The notes below the pieces were generated by a model, which was not told where the DNA came from, searched no databases, and saw only the letters and a list, made by a program, of their open reading frames with translations. A DNA stretch of 64,000 bases, from positions 34,957,771 through 35,021,770 of the forward strand of contig NW_027467782.1 of the NCBI RefSeq assembly GCF_004210375.1, in the 5' to 3' direction. Positions within the stretch are counted from its first letter, which is position 1; every line of letters begins with the position of its first letter. This stretch comes from Tachypleus tridentatus. Its lineage: Eukaryota > Arthropoda > Merostomata > Xiphosura > Limulidae. This document shows, piece by piece, positions 47,578 to 58,443 of this stretch. A program made the translations under genes and the position numbers.

Positions 47578-48021
47578 CTTTAAAGCATTTCTCTCTACTT
47601 GCAGATCAAATGCTTGAATTAATTGGTGCCATATTTCTTTCCAACCATTATACTGAGCAAAGACATAAATATCTTTCATGACAGATTTAACTTCTTGTCA
47701 CACAAGACTTGTGAAAAAAAATTATTAGCTGCATCTCAACACTTCATTTCCGTTCTGATCTGTCACAGTGCAGTTGAAATATAGCTATGAAATCCAGAGA
47801 GAGATGTACAATGCTCTACAAAAAGAAAGGACCAAGAGTCGTTTCGAGATGCAATGTCTAGGAAGGGGTTTTCTTTGCCATTTCTTAGAATACCAGTTAA
47901 AAAAACACTGAGAAGACAGAGTTTAGGTCCCAAAAGTATAATGGGTATGTCAAGTAGGCACCTAACAATGGCCACCAGAATGAGCCTTGTTCTCGTCCAA
48001 TGTTTCCAACAGGATGAATAT
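47578..48021 (-). pseudogene. DNAJC22/wurst-like pseudogene, membrane-region exon (right copy)
   Basis: Between CTTCAG and GTAATAG the frames read HPVGNIGREQGSFWWPLL, AYLTYPLYFWDLNSVFSVFF stop, and later VMKDIYVFAQYNGWKEIW then HQLIQAFDLQVERNALK at the donor. The last stretch is better preserved than in the left arm. The stop after VFF is shared. DNAJC22 family members carry this segment just before the J domain. Confidence 0.7.
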
Positions 48022-49132
48022 CTGAAGAAAAATGTATATGCACACTCAAGTCATGTTCTTTACAAAAGAACAGCTATTTCAGATTTCCCTCTAACATCAC
48101 TTTTTTTAAAAACAAAATACACAAATAACATAACAATGAATGAAATGGACATCTCAGACTGACTATATTGTAAGATAAACATGACAAAAACACTTCAACA
48201 GCATTAAAATAAAAGATGATCTATAAATAAAATTATTATTCAGTGAATGGTTAATTGGACTGCACTCTACCAAACTGCATTGAGCGTTGAATATGCACTG
48301 TGTATCTTGTTACACTTTATAACATATCAACATATTAAGAAAACAAATCAAGTTTAAGACATTTTTGTTTATTTTTAAAACCAAAACTCAGTAAATAAAA
48401 ATAATGTAAATAATAAATTACTAATTATATTCAAGCTAAAGAATATACTGCACCTTTCATCAACTAAATTATGGTGAAAAGTAAATCTTTATCTTTGTAT
48501 ATTTCAAACACAAACTGATAAAAAAGCATGAAACAATGTTTGGAAAGATTCAACAGTTAGATATAATTAGAACAGGAGGTAAAAAAAAAAAAATTACAGT
48601 AAGTTTGCAAAGCAGAAGGTACTGATAAATAGTTTATAATAGTTGGGATCTTTTAAAAGCCTGTTTTGAAACCTTTTCAATGGGTATATTTACAGTAACT
48701 GTGCACTGTAGTAACTTTCCATGTCTGATGATGATACTAAAACGTAGGAATTGTTGAGATTTTGTTTTAAACTTATAAGAACATGGACAATCTTAGTGAG
48801 TGGATAATAACTTGAGTAATATAAAGTTGGGTGTGAAACTCTGGAAAGAACTTGTATTTTGGGTGAGAGGAACATAAAGGCATTGTATAGAAATAAAATA
48901 AATTAGATGTGATAAGTAAGTAAACAGACTTCTCAAATTTATCTGTAGAAATTCTGAAAAAGGTATGCTGTATGTGCACTCTTTCATCAAACATTAAGAA
49001 CCTGCTAAAGTCCTGATTAGATCAACCACACATTGGAGCATATTTAAGCAGTGAAATACAGTCTGAAGTACAAACTTAGAGTTAAATAACAGGGTAATAA
49101 ATAAAAGACTCTAACAACTCCTATTTTAGTTA
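48022..49132. other. Non-coding middle-zone DNA, 5' of the right DNAJC22-like copy
   Basis: Mirror of 5980-7724 without the insert. The empty insertion target lies near 48840-48855. A weak SART3-like ERVH frame lies at about 48960-48990 (-). Confidence 0.45.
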
Positions 49133-49260
49133 GACCTGGTAGTTAAGGTACCCAACTTACAATCTGAGAGTTGAAAGTTCAACTTCCCATAAATGAACAT
49201 GTTTGACCTACACAGCTGCCAACTGGCTTGCAAATATGCTGGCCGATCCAAAACTAGTTC
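49133..49260 (+). repeat. Possible decayed tRNA-derived SINE head (right arm only)
   Basis: CCTGGTAGTTAAGGTACCC, ACTTACAATCTGAGAG and GTTCAACTTCCCAT follow the order of the SINE A head, and CATGTTTGACC follows. Similarity is about 65% by eye. The left arm seems to lack it. Confidence 0.4.
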
Positions 49261-52200
49261 AGATTATGAGCATAAAAAAAAAGAATAACGATTACTTTAG
49301 CTATAAACTAAGGCATGTACATATTTTCATAAACTAGTTCTTTATGGATTTCAAACACACAATATATAACTTTTTTAGCATTTCAAATGATTATATAATA
49401 AACCTTTATATATATGTAGATTTGTATATGATTTATTTCATCTATGACCACATGTGTGCTTGTTTGTGATAAACTGTAACATGCATGTGAGTTATACTTA
49501 TTAACAAAAATACCAATCAATAGATAAAGTCAATTACATCAATCAACAGAATTTGCAATCTGAAGCAAATCACAACAAATACCAAGCAGACAGCTTAAAT
49601 GTTTAAAGATATGACTGTTCTGTATAATTCATACATTTATATTTAAATAACAGACAAACCTTTGGTTTCACATATACTTTTCTGAATATGTGCATGTATA
49701 TAAGTGAGAAACAATACCTAAAGTGTATAATCAACATATATGTACGAAGCTTCCTGTGATCTCATGAAAACCACTCACATTTCATAGGATGATATCTGGT
49801 TGTTTTCCATTTGTTATCAACTTACACCTGCAACTTTCTCACATTACTAACTCATATTCAATACAGATGCATAAGTTAAATCTGATAAATTATCTAAACA
49901 TTCGACTGAAAGAAGTCTATGTTGTCTCCAGTGTACTGAAAAACAAATACTTCTCTGAAGTTACACATCCTGGAATTACGTTTCTTTTAAATGTTCTAAC
50001 CATTATTTGTTCTTCATCATTCTAAATGATTATTTGATATTTTCCATCTGTATTTATGCAGAAATATTTTTTACTAAATAGTTTATGTCCAAAATTCAAA
50101 ATAACATAATGCAAATATGCAAATACAACATAACTTGTAGCTTCACTCTGTCTACAATGTATGATACAGATGTGTGTGTGTGTGCACTTGTACATACACA
50201 TGCACATATTCACAACAATGTGACACCTGTATTTTAATAGTTTAAACTGGAAAATAATTACTTAATCCCATGCACAAGGGTGTGGGTCAAAGTACAAAAT
50301 CCACGACCTTTTGCAGAGCATAACCCAAGACAGTATATGTTTCTGATATTAAAGTTATTAACTATTTGTTTTACCCTACACTGCTGATTTAATACTTCTT
50401 TGTAGAAGGTGGGTAACTAGCAAGTACAACATACAAGAATACTGAATAAATCCTAAAAATATGTATTTCATAAGTTTTGTAGGTTAAAATAATTCAATAA
50501 CAAGACGACATGCTTATCAGAGACATCATTATTACTTACAAAAATCCAACTTATCGATTCAGACTAACATCCTCAGTTAAGATGCATCTTGACATCTGAT
50601 TTTATGCAAACAACAGACTTTTATATTTCACTGAAAGCTTGCAACATTTCAAATATATGCACACAATAAATATAAGTTTATGCTCAATATTTCTTCCCCA
50701 ATATGGGGTTGTTCCAACAGACCAAGCCTGTGCACAATGGATTAAAGAAAAGTAAAATGACAGACGATTGTGTAAAGTTTGGAGTGGATTGTAGAAAGTC
50801 AGTTAATACACTTAGACTACATATAAAACTAAAAGCACCAGTGGTATGTAATGTTTTATAAAGTCATTACAGTTTTAACAGAATCCCAATCAACAACACA
50901 TCCAGCTTCCTTGAGTTACTATTTCAGAACAATTTCCAAAATTAAATACACTAAAACAGTCTGTTCATCCTTCAGTAATAATTATAATATAGAAAAACGT
51001 AACCAAGTACTTTTGAGGTACTTTTTAAAATAAATACTCTACACAGATATTAAACATTTACAAACTGTCTTTACCTACTTCAAAATGAAACACCAATAAC
51101 AAAGGGAGAACAGTACTGATAATCCAAATATATCCTTTATTTTCTCAATACTAAAAACATATATCTAAATCTTGATACCACTTACTGTTTACTCATTCAA
51201 ATTGTCTTTTTTGAACTTATGAAACACTACACACAAATTTGTGAAAAACCTGTCATTTATGGTACAGTTCTGAATACAAAGAAAGAAAGAAAAAAAGGTA
51301 TTTTCTGCAACATTTATAGCAAACACCTAGGCTGAAGTCCTATAATGTTTAGGCATAGTCATAACAAATTCAGAACTGCTAACCAAGTGGAAGAAAACTA
51401 GTCAACACCAGAATCACTTAATAATATGCTACTTGTAACCAAATATCAGGTATAAGATTCACCACACAGCTGAAAGTATGTTCAGTAGCATAAGCTATTT
51501 TCAGACTACACTTTATACCATACACTGTAACAGAATGTAAAATTAATAATTTGGTGGTAAAAATAACAAGACTGAATAATTAATACTAGTTGAAGCACCA
51601 GAGCCAAACAATATTTATCTGTGTTTTTAAGAGTCAAAGATCAGACACATGTGAACAGAAAATTGCCAGATGACTTATCAATGATGTTACTTCTATTTTT
51701 AAAGGGAATAAAATAGTTACTCTAGAAATTGCAGACCAGTTAATATTTGTTACATTAGTATGTGAAGAATTCTAAACACATCTAATGAAATAAACTTGGC
51801 AAAAATTCTAATGAAATACAACATATCTAGGTTATCTTGGAGATTTGGTTAGTGTAGCATAAATAAGAAAGGCCTTCAATGGTTTTACTGTCTTGAAATG
51901 TTTACATGTTTTACAGTAATTCCTGTACATTGAATCCAAATATGATATCCATTTATCACCATCACACATAGATTTTCCACATGTCATATATACTTCAACA
52001 CAAGTGATTCATTAAAATAATGACAACCAATATTGACCAAGTAGTCTTATCAATCTTTCTAGAACCCACAAGAAACACATAATAAAACACATAAATGTTC
52101 ACTTTAGTAAATGTAATAATAATTTCATCTAAGTTAGTTTTTTTCTACTCCATAATTTGTAAGACATCCTTATGTAATAGAAAAAAATATATATATATAT

Positions 52201-52326
52201 TTTTTTTTTGAAATTTGCATATCTGAATTATGGCAAATCTATAAATAAAACCAAAACTTTTATGAAGTTCAAATTCATAAGCTTGTGAAATCAGTTAGAA
52301 ACATTAGAATTTCCCTCTTTTCAACT

Positions 52327-52806
52327 ACACTATGTAACCAAATTTTACTTTTTCTTCTTCCTGGGCAGAAACTGTTATTTCCCAATGGCTTATGCCTAAA
52401 GTAAATGGAAATGACCTATTTTTCTCTTCAAACTCTGCTTTTGTGACCTGGGAGTGTATATACGAAAACATAATGGAAGGCTGTATTTGGGGCTAATACT
52501 TGAAAGTGATTTGCATTACAGTCACAAATCTAAAAGAAAACTACTCACTTCTTAACATTTGTGTATAACTTTACTGTAGATACATGTGAATCTTCATACA
52601 TATGTTGCTTTATTCAGACCTTATGTAAATAAAAATGTGCAAATTTGCCCATTTTTACATAGAAAATAGGTTAGTTTCTAAATTCATTATCCAGATCACA
52701 AAAGCAAAGTTTGAAGGGAATAATGACCATTTTCTGTACTTTTACAACATAAGTCATTAAGAAATAGCATATGCTATCCAGGAACAAAATTTGTGTTGCA
52801 TAGTGT
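52327..52806. repeat. Foldback (long inverted-repeat) element
   Basis: The arm at 52327-52455 (ACACTATGTAACC, then TTCAAACTCTGCTTTTGTG) returns inverted at 52685-52806 (CACAAAAGCAAAGTTTGAAG, then TGCATAGTGT). The central ~230 bases include AAATGTGCAAATTTGC. A second copy of the left half is at 62879-63200. No transposase and no certain target duplication are seen, so the class is unknown. Confidence 0.65.
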
Positions 52807-53154
52807 TATCCAAATAATCAAAATATCATCATAATTTAGTATTACCATTGTGAGTTAAATTTAAGGTTGCTCAGCTGAACTAATTAGTATTGTGACATAC
52901 CAAAAGAATCAACTGATCAAAAGTGTAGTATTTCTCATTATTTTATTTTTTATTATTAAGTCTTATTTTTTGAAGATTTTATTGTAAAGGTTGTGGACTG
53001 AGAGCTCTTTATTTGAAAAACTAATTGGGCTGGAATTTGCTAATCGATTAATAGTCATACCTCATATCCTTAATAGATAACATTCAACCAAATGATTATT
53101 CTCATAAGATACATAAAAAACAAACAAAAATACTTATGATATTAAATGTTGGAT

Positions 53155-53215
53155 TTTGACACCTGTGGTGGGCACAGCAAAGGTAGCCCATAACATGGCT
53201 TTGCATTTAACCATT
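53155..53215 (+). repeat. SINE family B 3' fragment
   Basis: ACACCTGTGGTGGGCACAGC, then AGGTAGCCCATAAC and GGCTTTGCATTTAA match the family B distal part. Confidence 0.55.
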
Positions 53216-53239
53216 ACTATTTCTTACCACTGCTCCCTG

Positions 53240-53350
53240 TTGTGTATACTAACAACAACATCACTAGGCTCTTCCAAACCTTACTGTTGTATATACTAAC
53301 ATCACTTGACTCTTCTAACCCTTCCGTTGTACATACTAGCAACAATATCT
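53240..53350 (+). repeat. Short tandem repeat, three ~40-50 base units
   Basis: Units each begin CTGTTGTRTATACTAAC or a close variant and end in CTCTTCYAAACCTT-like sequence. Confidence 0.6.
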
Positions 53351-53632
53351 AGTGTATTAAGTATATATGTAACTACAGCTGATATAAAATAGTATAAAAC
53401 TGAATTTTATTAAGCACAAATTTTTCCTTTGTTTTAGAGGACCAGTAATTTGTATAATACAATCACATTTAGTTCTAATACATTCCACATGTGTGTGTGT
53501 ATATATATATATATATATTATTACTATTTACAAATAAATCTTTAAATTTCACTTACTTTTCTTAAAACACAGAACAGTTACAGTGATTTATGACTATTAT
53601 CTAAGTTTCATTGTAAATACCTACACTATCTA

Positions 53633-54280
53633 CCGTATTTTCCGCCTAATAAGCCAAATTTCTGGCCCTAAATTTTGGACCTGATTTTTGGGGGTCGGCT
53701 TATTGGCCGATCAATCCTTTCGGAAATTTCTTCTTCTTAGGAAATGTTTTTCTTTTGAAAATTACCATAGGCGGTAATTTTGTCCCATCAGCAAAGCACG
53801 TTAAGACTACAGTGAAACGTTGTTTCTGGAATTTCATTGGTTACCTAATTACAGTGAGTAGAGCCAATAACGAATGACATATTGATCAGTGATGACGAGA
53901 AACCCACTTGTTGAGAAATTTATATGCAAAACGGCTCGTTTGGGCTGAGAAAACACTTTACATGGAAGAGCGAACAACGTTTCGACCTTCTATTATGTTG
54001 TTCGCTCTTCTATGTAAAGTGTTTTCAGCCCAAACGAGCCGTTTTGCATATCAATGACATATTGATTCCATCTCTGTCTCAATACGACACGTTCTGCTTT
54101 ACTACAGAACGCCAATGATCACACACAACATGCATGCTGACGCTGAAACGAGACTAAGAAATCATTTTGAAGAAACTTGTCACTTCTTAAAAATGGCTTC
54201 GGCTAATTGGGCGGTAATAAGCAAACACCCTCATTTTCAGAGCTGAAAATTGGCCTCGGCTTATTAACCGGAAAATACGG
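53633..54280. mobile_element. pogo/Tc1-like non-autonomous DNA transposon (MITE)
   Basis: The terminal inverted repeats start CCGTATTTTCCG (left) and CCGTATTTTCCGG (right, reversed), and AATAAGCC then GGCC motifs follow at both ends. A TA duplication flanks it (53631-53632, 54281-54282). The left arm has the empty site at about 5327-5335 (AAATAGATAGT). Without the nested 180-base Penelope scrap and duplication it would be about 470 bases. It encodes no transposase. Confidence 0.8.
53887..54052. mobile_element. Penelope-like terminal scrap, foldback, nested in the MITE (fossil)
   Basis: A 166-base insert is bounded by a 14-base duplication AATGACATATTGAT (53873-53886 and 54053-54066). Most of it is a near-perfect hairpin with about 58-base arms (ATATGCAAAACGGCTCGT outward, GAGCGAACAAC inward) that matches the end of the element at 503-927. 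Two oppositely oriented ends of one Penelope-like terminal repeat were inserted together. Confidence 0.75.
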
Positions 54281-54282
54281 TA

Positions 54283-55068
54283 TTTTTAACTTTTCCCGTA
54301 TATAAAACTACACTATCAGTAATAGCTAACAATAAGTAGTAAGTGTGTTAAATTAACAAATCTAACATGTATTGTTGAATGAATTTAGTAAAGCTATTTT
54401 ATGATATCTTTTTTATCATGTAGTCAGTTTATTATAGATTAACCTTCTGGTAACAGGCATATGAAACTGTAATAATGAAATAAAACCTACTCAGAGTAAC
54501 TGAAAACACCTAATTACAGTTCTCACAGTGAGTGTTAGTTAAACTTAAAATGGTAAACTGACTCTGGTTCTGAGTCTTATTCTCAGATTTTACTCATTAT
54601 TCATATCACATTATAATTAGTAGTAAGTATAAATACCTACTGGAAATACTGTTTAATAAAAGATATAATCTGACAACCCCACATATCCAACTACAATATG
54701 GATTTGTTTGGGTGTTTCAATACTGGTTTTAAAATACTGTTATTGTCACATAATGTAATTAATTACTTTTAATTTTGTAATGTTAATAAAAACGACGCAC
54801 ATGTAAGGGCTCATTTCATGAAGCTTACCTAGCAATGAAAATTAGAATGAGTAATTTGAAATGTGAAAGAAACTGAAAAAATAACTAAAAAAGTAACATA
54901 AATGGACATAAACATTTATAAGAAAATGTTTACAACTACACAAATTAACACTATCAGAAGTCAACATATACTGCAAAGTTTTGTACGGAATTGTGAAGTA
55001 ATTATTACACATCTCTATCAGCAACAAGTTATGAAAATGTTAACACAACGTGAACTTGTTTTTCTTAC
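54283..55068. other. Non-coding outer-zone DNA
   Basis: Mirror of about 4584-5330. AT-rich, no gene recognised. Confidence 0.5.
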
Positions 55069-55417
55069 CATCTTGGAGAGCTTTCTGACATTTAAGCAAC
55101 CAACAATGGATGTGTAACATCTTTATAATATTAGATCTACACAGTTCATACACTTACTCGTAGAGTACCAAGAAAGATACCATCAAACACTCTGTATGCT
55201 TCCTAGAGATGTACAGCCGATGACTAAACAATTAACGTATACAGTCACAAATACAATAACTTCTTTCGAAGACTCTCTCATTAATGTTTAATCTACTTAA
55301 AATGTATCCTCCATTATGGCTAAAATAATTAATATTTCTGTTATCTTAATATTTTAGACACAGTAACACCCCTTATAAACATTACCTTTCATGGCTAAAT
55401 CATTTTATCAACTAAAA

Positions 55418-55645
55418 TTAAAATATTAATTAATGACATACAGTATTAAATCAATATAATAATTAATAACAAACAATATTAAATCAAAATATTAATTAAT
55501 AACAAACGGTATCAAATGAAACATTAATTAATAACATACAGTTTTAAATCAAAATATTAATTAATAACATAAATTATTAAATTAAGATATTAATTAATAA
55601 CAAACAGTATTAAATTAAAATATTAATTAATGACACAGTATTACA
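55418..55645 (+). repeat. 33-bp AT-rich minisatellite, about 7 units
   Basis: Units follow AATATTAATTAATAACA, then AACAGTATTAAATCAA with scattered substitutions. It lies just outside the right arm and ends 15 bases before the Tc1-type element. Confidence 0.85.
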
Positions 55646-55660
55646 TGTAAGTCACATATA

Positions 55661-56812
55661 CTCTTCAAAAAAAGAAACGCAAAAGGCAAAATTTGAGACA
55701 TATTGTTCACAAGTTCATTCCGGGAAGTTCTGTATGACGTGTGAAACTTTGCACATTCACTGCTAAACATCCAAAGTCTGCAAAGGCGAAGTCCACGCTC
55801 ACTAGTTGAAGTTTAACGTCACTCAATGTCAATAACGAGTATGCCCCCTGTGAGCATCAATAACTGCTTGGCATCTCCTGTCCATGGAAGCGATGAGATG
55901 ACGAATCACATCCTGAGGAATGGCTGTCCACTCAGCTTGCAAAGCTGCTGTCAGCTGAGGTAGAGTCTGGGGTTGAGGTTGTCGCTGTCGCAGACGTCGG
56001 TCCAACTCGTCCCAAAGTTGTTCGATGGGATTTAAATCTGGTGATCTGGAGGGCTAGGGAAGAAAGGTGAAGTTGTGGTGTCTCAAGAAGACAGTGGTGA
56101 GTCGGGCTGTGTGAGGACGGGCGTTGTCATGTTGAAAAACGTCGTTAACATTCACCATGATGGGTTGCACATGGGGCCTAAGAATCTCGTAGACGGTTGC
56201 ATACGGTCTGATCGGAAATCCTACGCAGCCCTGGTATGGTTGAGGCAGTAGACGTCGCAGTGGTGGTCCTATCCCGAAGGCGACGTAACCGGATGTAGTG
56301 ATCTTGTGCGGGCATGGTCACACAAGGTCTGCCAGATCATGACGGTCACGAGTTGATCCATGTTGTTGGTGACGATTCCATAACCTTGTGATGGTGCTTG
56401 GGTGGGCATTCACAGCTCTGGCAACATCTGATCGAGATTCGCCTGCTTCCAAACGACCAATGGCGTTGTTGCGTTGTGCTTCAGTCAGTCTTGGCGTGAC
56501 TGTATTGCGTGTCGATGGCTTAACACTGAGCTATGGAAACCGAGAACCCGTCACTTTTATAGGAATTTTGCACATGTTGCACTTGCAGAACATGCAGATC
56601 TCTCAAACAAATTTATTGGACACGCATGCGTTTTGGCGAAAAATCCGATGTTTTCCTCCGTTTTCAAAGTGCACAACTTTTATTGTCATTTTGGTCTGAC
56701 AATCAGTGCCTTAACACGTGTAACATCACATACTCTGAGCTTGTAACGTTATTACATATATTTCTCTTTAAAATAACAAAAATATCCCTTTTGCGTTTCT
56801 TTTTTTGAAGAG
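55661..56812 (-). mobile_element. Tc1/mariner-type DNA transposon, internally deleted
   Basis: A 1152-base element with perfect 26-base terminal inverted repeats (55661-55686 and 56787-56812, starting CTCTTCAAAAAAAG) and flanking TA. The minus strand carries transposase pieces in order. A helix-turn-helix region comes first (RLTEAQRNNAIGRLEAGES then SDVARAVNAHPSTITRLWNR, about 56490-56350). A catalytic block follows (DVFQHDNARPHTAR, about 56150-56105). The last block is PPDLNPIEQLWDELDRR, about 56055-56000, followed by a Gln/Pro-rich stretch. The span between start and end is about 230 codons against about 340 in the family, with stops and frame changes, so it cannot move itself. Confidence 0.88.
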
Positions 56813-56914
56813 TATATAAAGGAAATTTATGCTCTGCAGGTTAAAGTTTAAGGATCGTTAATATACAGCAGACTTAGGATAAATTTTGCAAATACTGATT
56901 GATTGAATGGTTAA

Positions 56915-57020
56915 TTGGAATTAAGCACAAAGCTACACAATGGGCTATCTGTGCTCCGTACACCTCGGATATCAAAATCCGGTTTCAAGCAGTGTAAGTC
57001 CGCCGTACCAGTAGGGACGT
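56915..57020 (-). repeat. SINE family B copy
   Basis: GCACAAAGCTACACAATGGG, CTATCTGTGCTCCG, ATCAAAATCCGGTTTC and GTGTAAGTCCGCCGTACC give the minus-strand order of family B. Confidence 0.75.
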
Positions 57021-58261
57021 TTTGCAAGGATAGTTAAGACACGAAGAAGAATGAAAAACTCGAACAAATAAGGAAGCAATGGTATCATGGTAACTCATAC
57101 AACACTCTAAGTCACCTCTCAGCTTGAATACTGTACAAACTACATCACAGACAGTACCGTATATAATACTTGAGAGTGTAAATTCAGTGAAATGAAGAGA
57201 GAAGATGAAGGGAAACTATCCAAAAACTCACGATACGTTTACAAACACGTTGACAAAAATCATATTGAATGTTCACATTTCCACATGCATCAAAGCAAAA
57301 AAAATCAAATAAAAATGTGAGAAATGTTCTACTTCTAATCCACTATAGACATATTATGAGAAATAAGTTAGCTGTTTGATATTATTTAAGTTTTACAAAG
57401 ACAAGGGAGTAAATATGACACAAGTGGTGTCAGATAGTGACACTATACAGGCTATTATCTATGATAGTAAATAATGTTTCATGCTGGTGAGGTGGAATCT
57501 ATTGTATTTGTGTGTCATTACTCAACACTAAGAATGTTTATCTTTTCACAAATGTTTCTTACTGCCCCCCATGCTATTTTATCAAATGTTTTTCAATTAC
57601 GACCTGATGAATTCTGATATCGTACAAACGATATTACCGGCATTCGCAGCAGGAGCTCTGGAGAGGTCAAGGTGATATTGTTTTCTTTTTATTGGAAACA
57701 TATGGTAGAGTTTCAATGAAAAAAAGGTTTAAAAATAAATCATTACAAATCTCATTGTCGTGTGGTGTCACAAAATCGTCCAAGAAAATGTGATATATTT
57801 TTATTAGTTTACTTTTAAGATTTACTTCTTACTGTTTAATTGTTTGTGAATATTTGGTAAATCCAGCTTCCCCCTAACCCCTATATCATGTAGATTTATA
57901 TTTCAACATTGCCGTTAATATACGTGTTATTCATTACGTTAACATGTATTTCACATTATAAAATGATATTTTCTGTTTAAATTAAATCATTTTATTTAAA
58001 GCATAATCTGATAAATCATAATAATCAATGCTTTCCTTGATACGAAGAATCCAACTGCTGAAAAATAAATTCTAAAATTATTGGAGAAAAAGAAATACAA
58101 ATAAGACTCAATTATTTGAGTAATGTAATATGCATAGCCTTAAGTTTCGATTGAACAAGATTTAAATATGATTTTATGATATATCTCTCAACAGTGTTCA
58201 ATTTTCAGTTATGTTATTCGTCTTGTATTTTACAATAGAAGACTGAACCAGAAAATATTAC
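57021..58261. other. Intergenic or intronic DNA 3' of the SLC22-type exon
   Basis: No further exon could be confirmed. A non-AT-rich island at about 57610-57675 is open in several frames but matches nothing I recognise. Confidence 0.45.
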
Positions 58262-58443
58262 CAGATAGACGATGTTAGGTGTACAAATCGTTGTTACACA
58301 GACAATGGTGGCACTAGTTCCCATTCCAAGAGCTCTAAGAGGGATTGGGTAGAGTTCTGCTGCCTGTTGACACACGGCAACAAAGGCCTCAATACAACCA
58401 AATTTACCCACGATGGCCAGAGCTGTTGTAGTGACAGCCAACT
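58262..58443 (-). CDS. SLC22-type organic-ion transporter, single C-terminal-region exon
   Basis: A 182-base exon lies between ATTATAG and GTAATATT on the minus strand. It reads LAVTTTALAIVGKFGCIEAF, then AELYPIPLRALGMGTSAT and TPNIVYL. The GKF plus AELYP.P.R..G.G pattern is the hallmark of TM9-TM10 of SLC22 organic cation/anion transporters (major facilitator superfamily, plasma membrane). No stop or frame change occurs within it. Neighbouring exons were not found in the window, so the gene may have long introns running beyond what I can recognise, or this may be a lone remnant. Confidence 0.65.

Larger units (their letters stand above)
43151..49567 (-). repeat. Right arm of the inverted duplication, middle zone
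   Basis: Reverse complement of about 5511-13000 at roughly 95-97% identity. It lacks the two inserts found at 6287-6899 and 9516-9926, which gives empty-site sequences for both. Confidence 0.85.
49568..53430. other. 3.9-kb block present only in the right arm
   Basis: Left-arm bases 5490-5511 match both ends of this block, where the left arm jumps from GATTGTATTATA to TTGCTTCAG. No flanking duplication or coding region was seen. It contains the foldback element at 52327-52806, a SINE B fragment and a short tandem repeat. Open frames at 49789-50025 and 50851-51033 are unrecognised. It may be an insertion here or a loss on the left. Confidence 0.6.
53431..55330 (-). repeat. Right arm of the inverted duplication, outer zone
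   Basis: Reverse complement of about 4200-5490 at roughly 75-80% identity once the insertion at 53633-54280 is removed. The remnant of the SART3-like stretch is at about 55069-55210. Confidence 0.75.

Noticed and set aside
56388-56746. Overlapping plus-strand open frames
   Set aside because: They are antisense to the Tc1-type transposase remnant on the minus strand.
57610-57675. Possible further SLC22 exon below 58 kb
   Set aside because: The sequence is less AT-rich and has splice-like edges, but no frame matches the expected C-terminal transporter segment.
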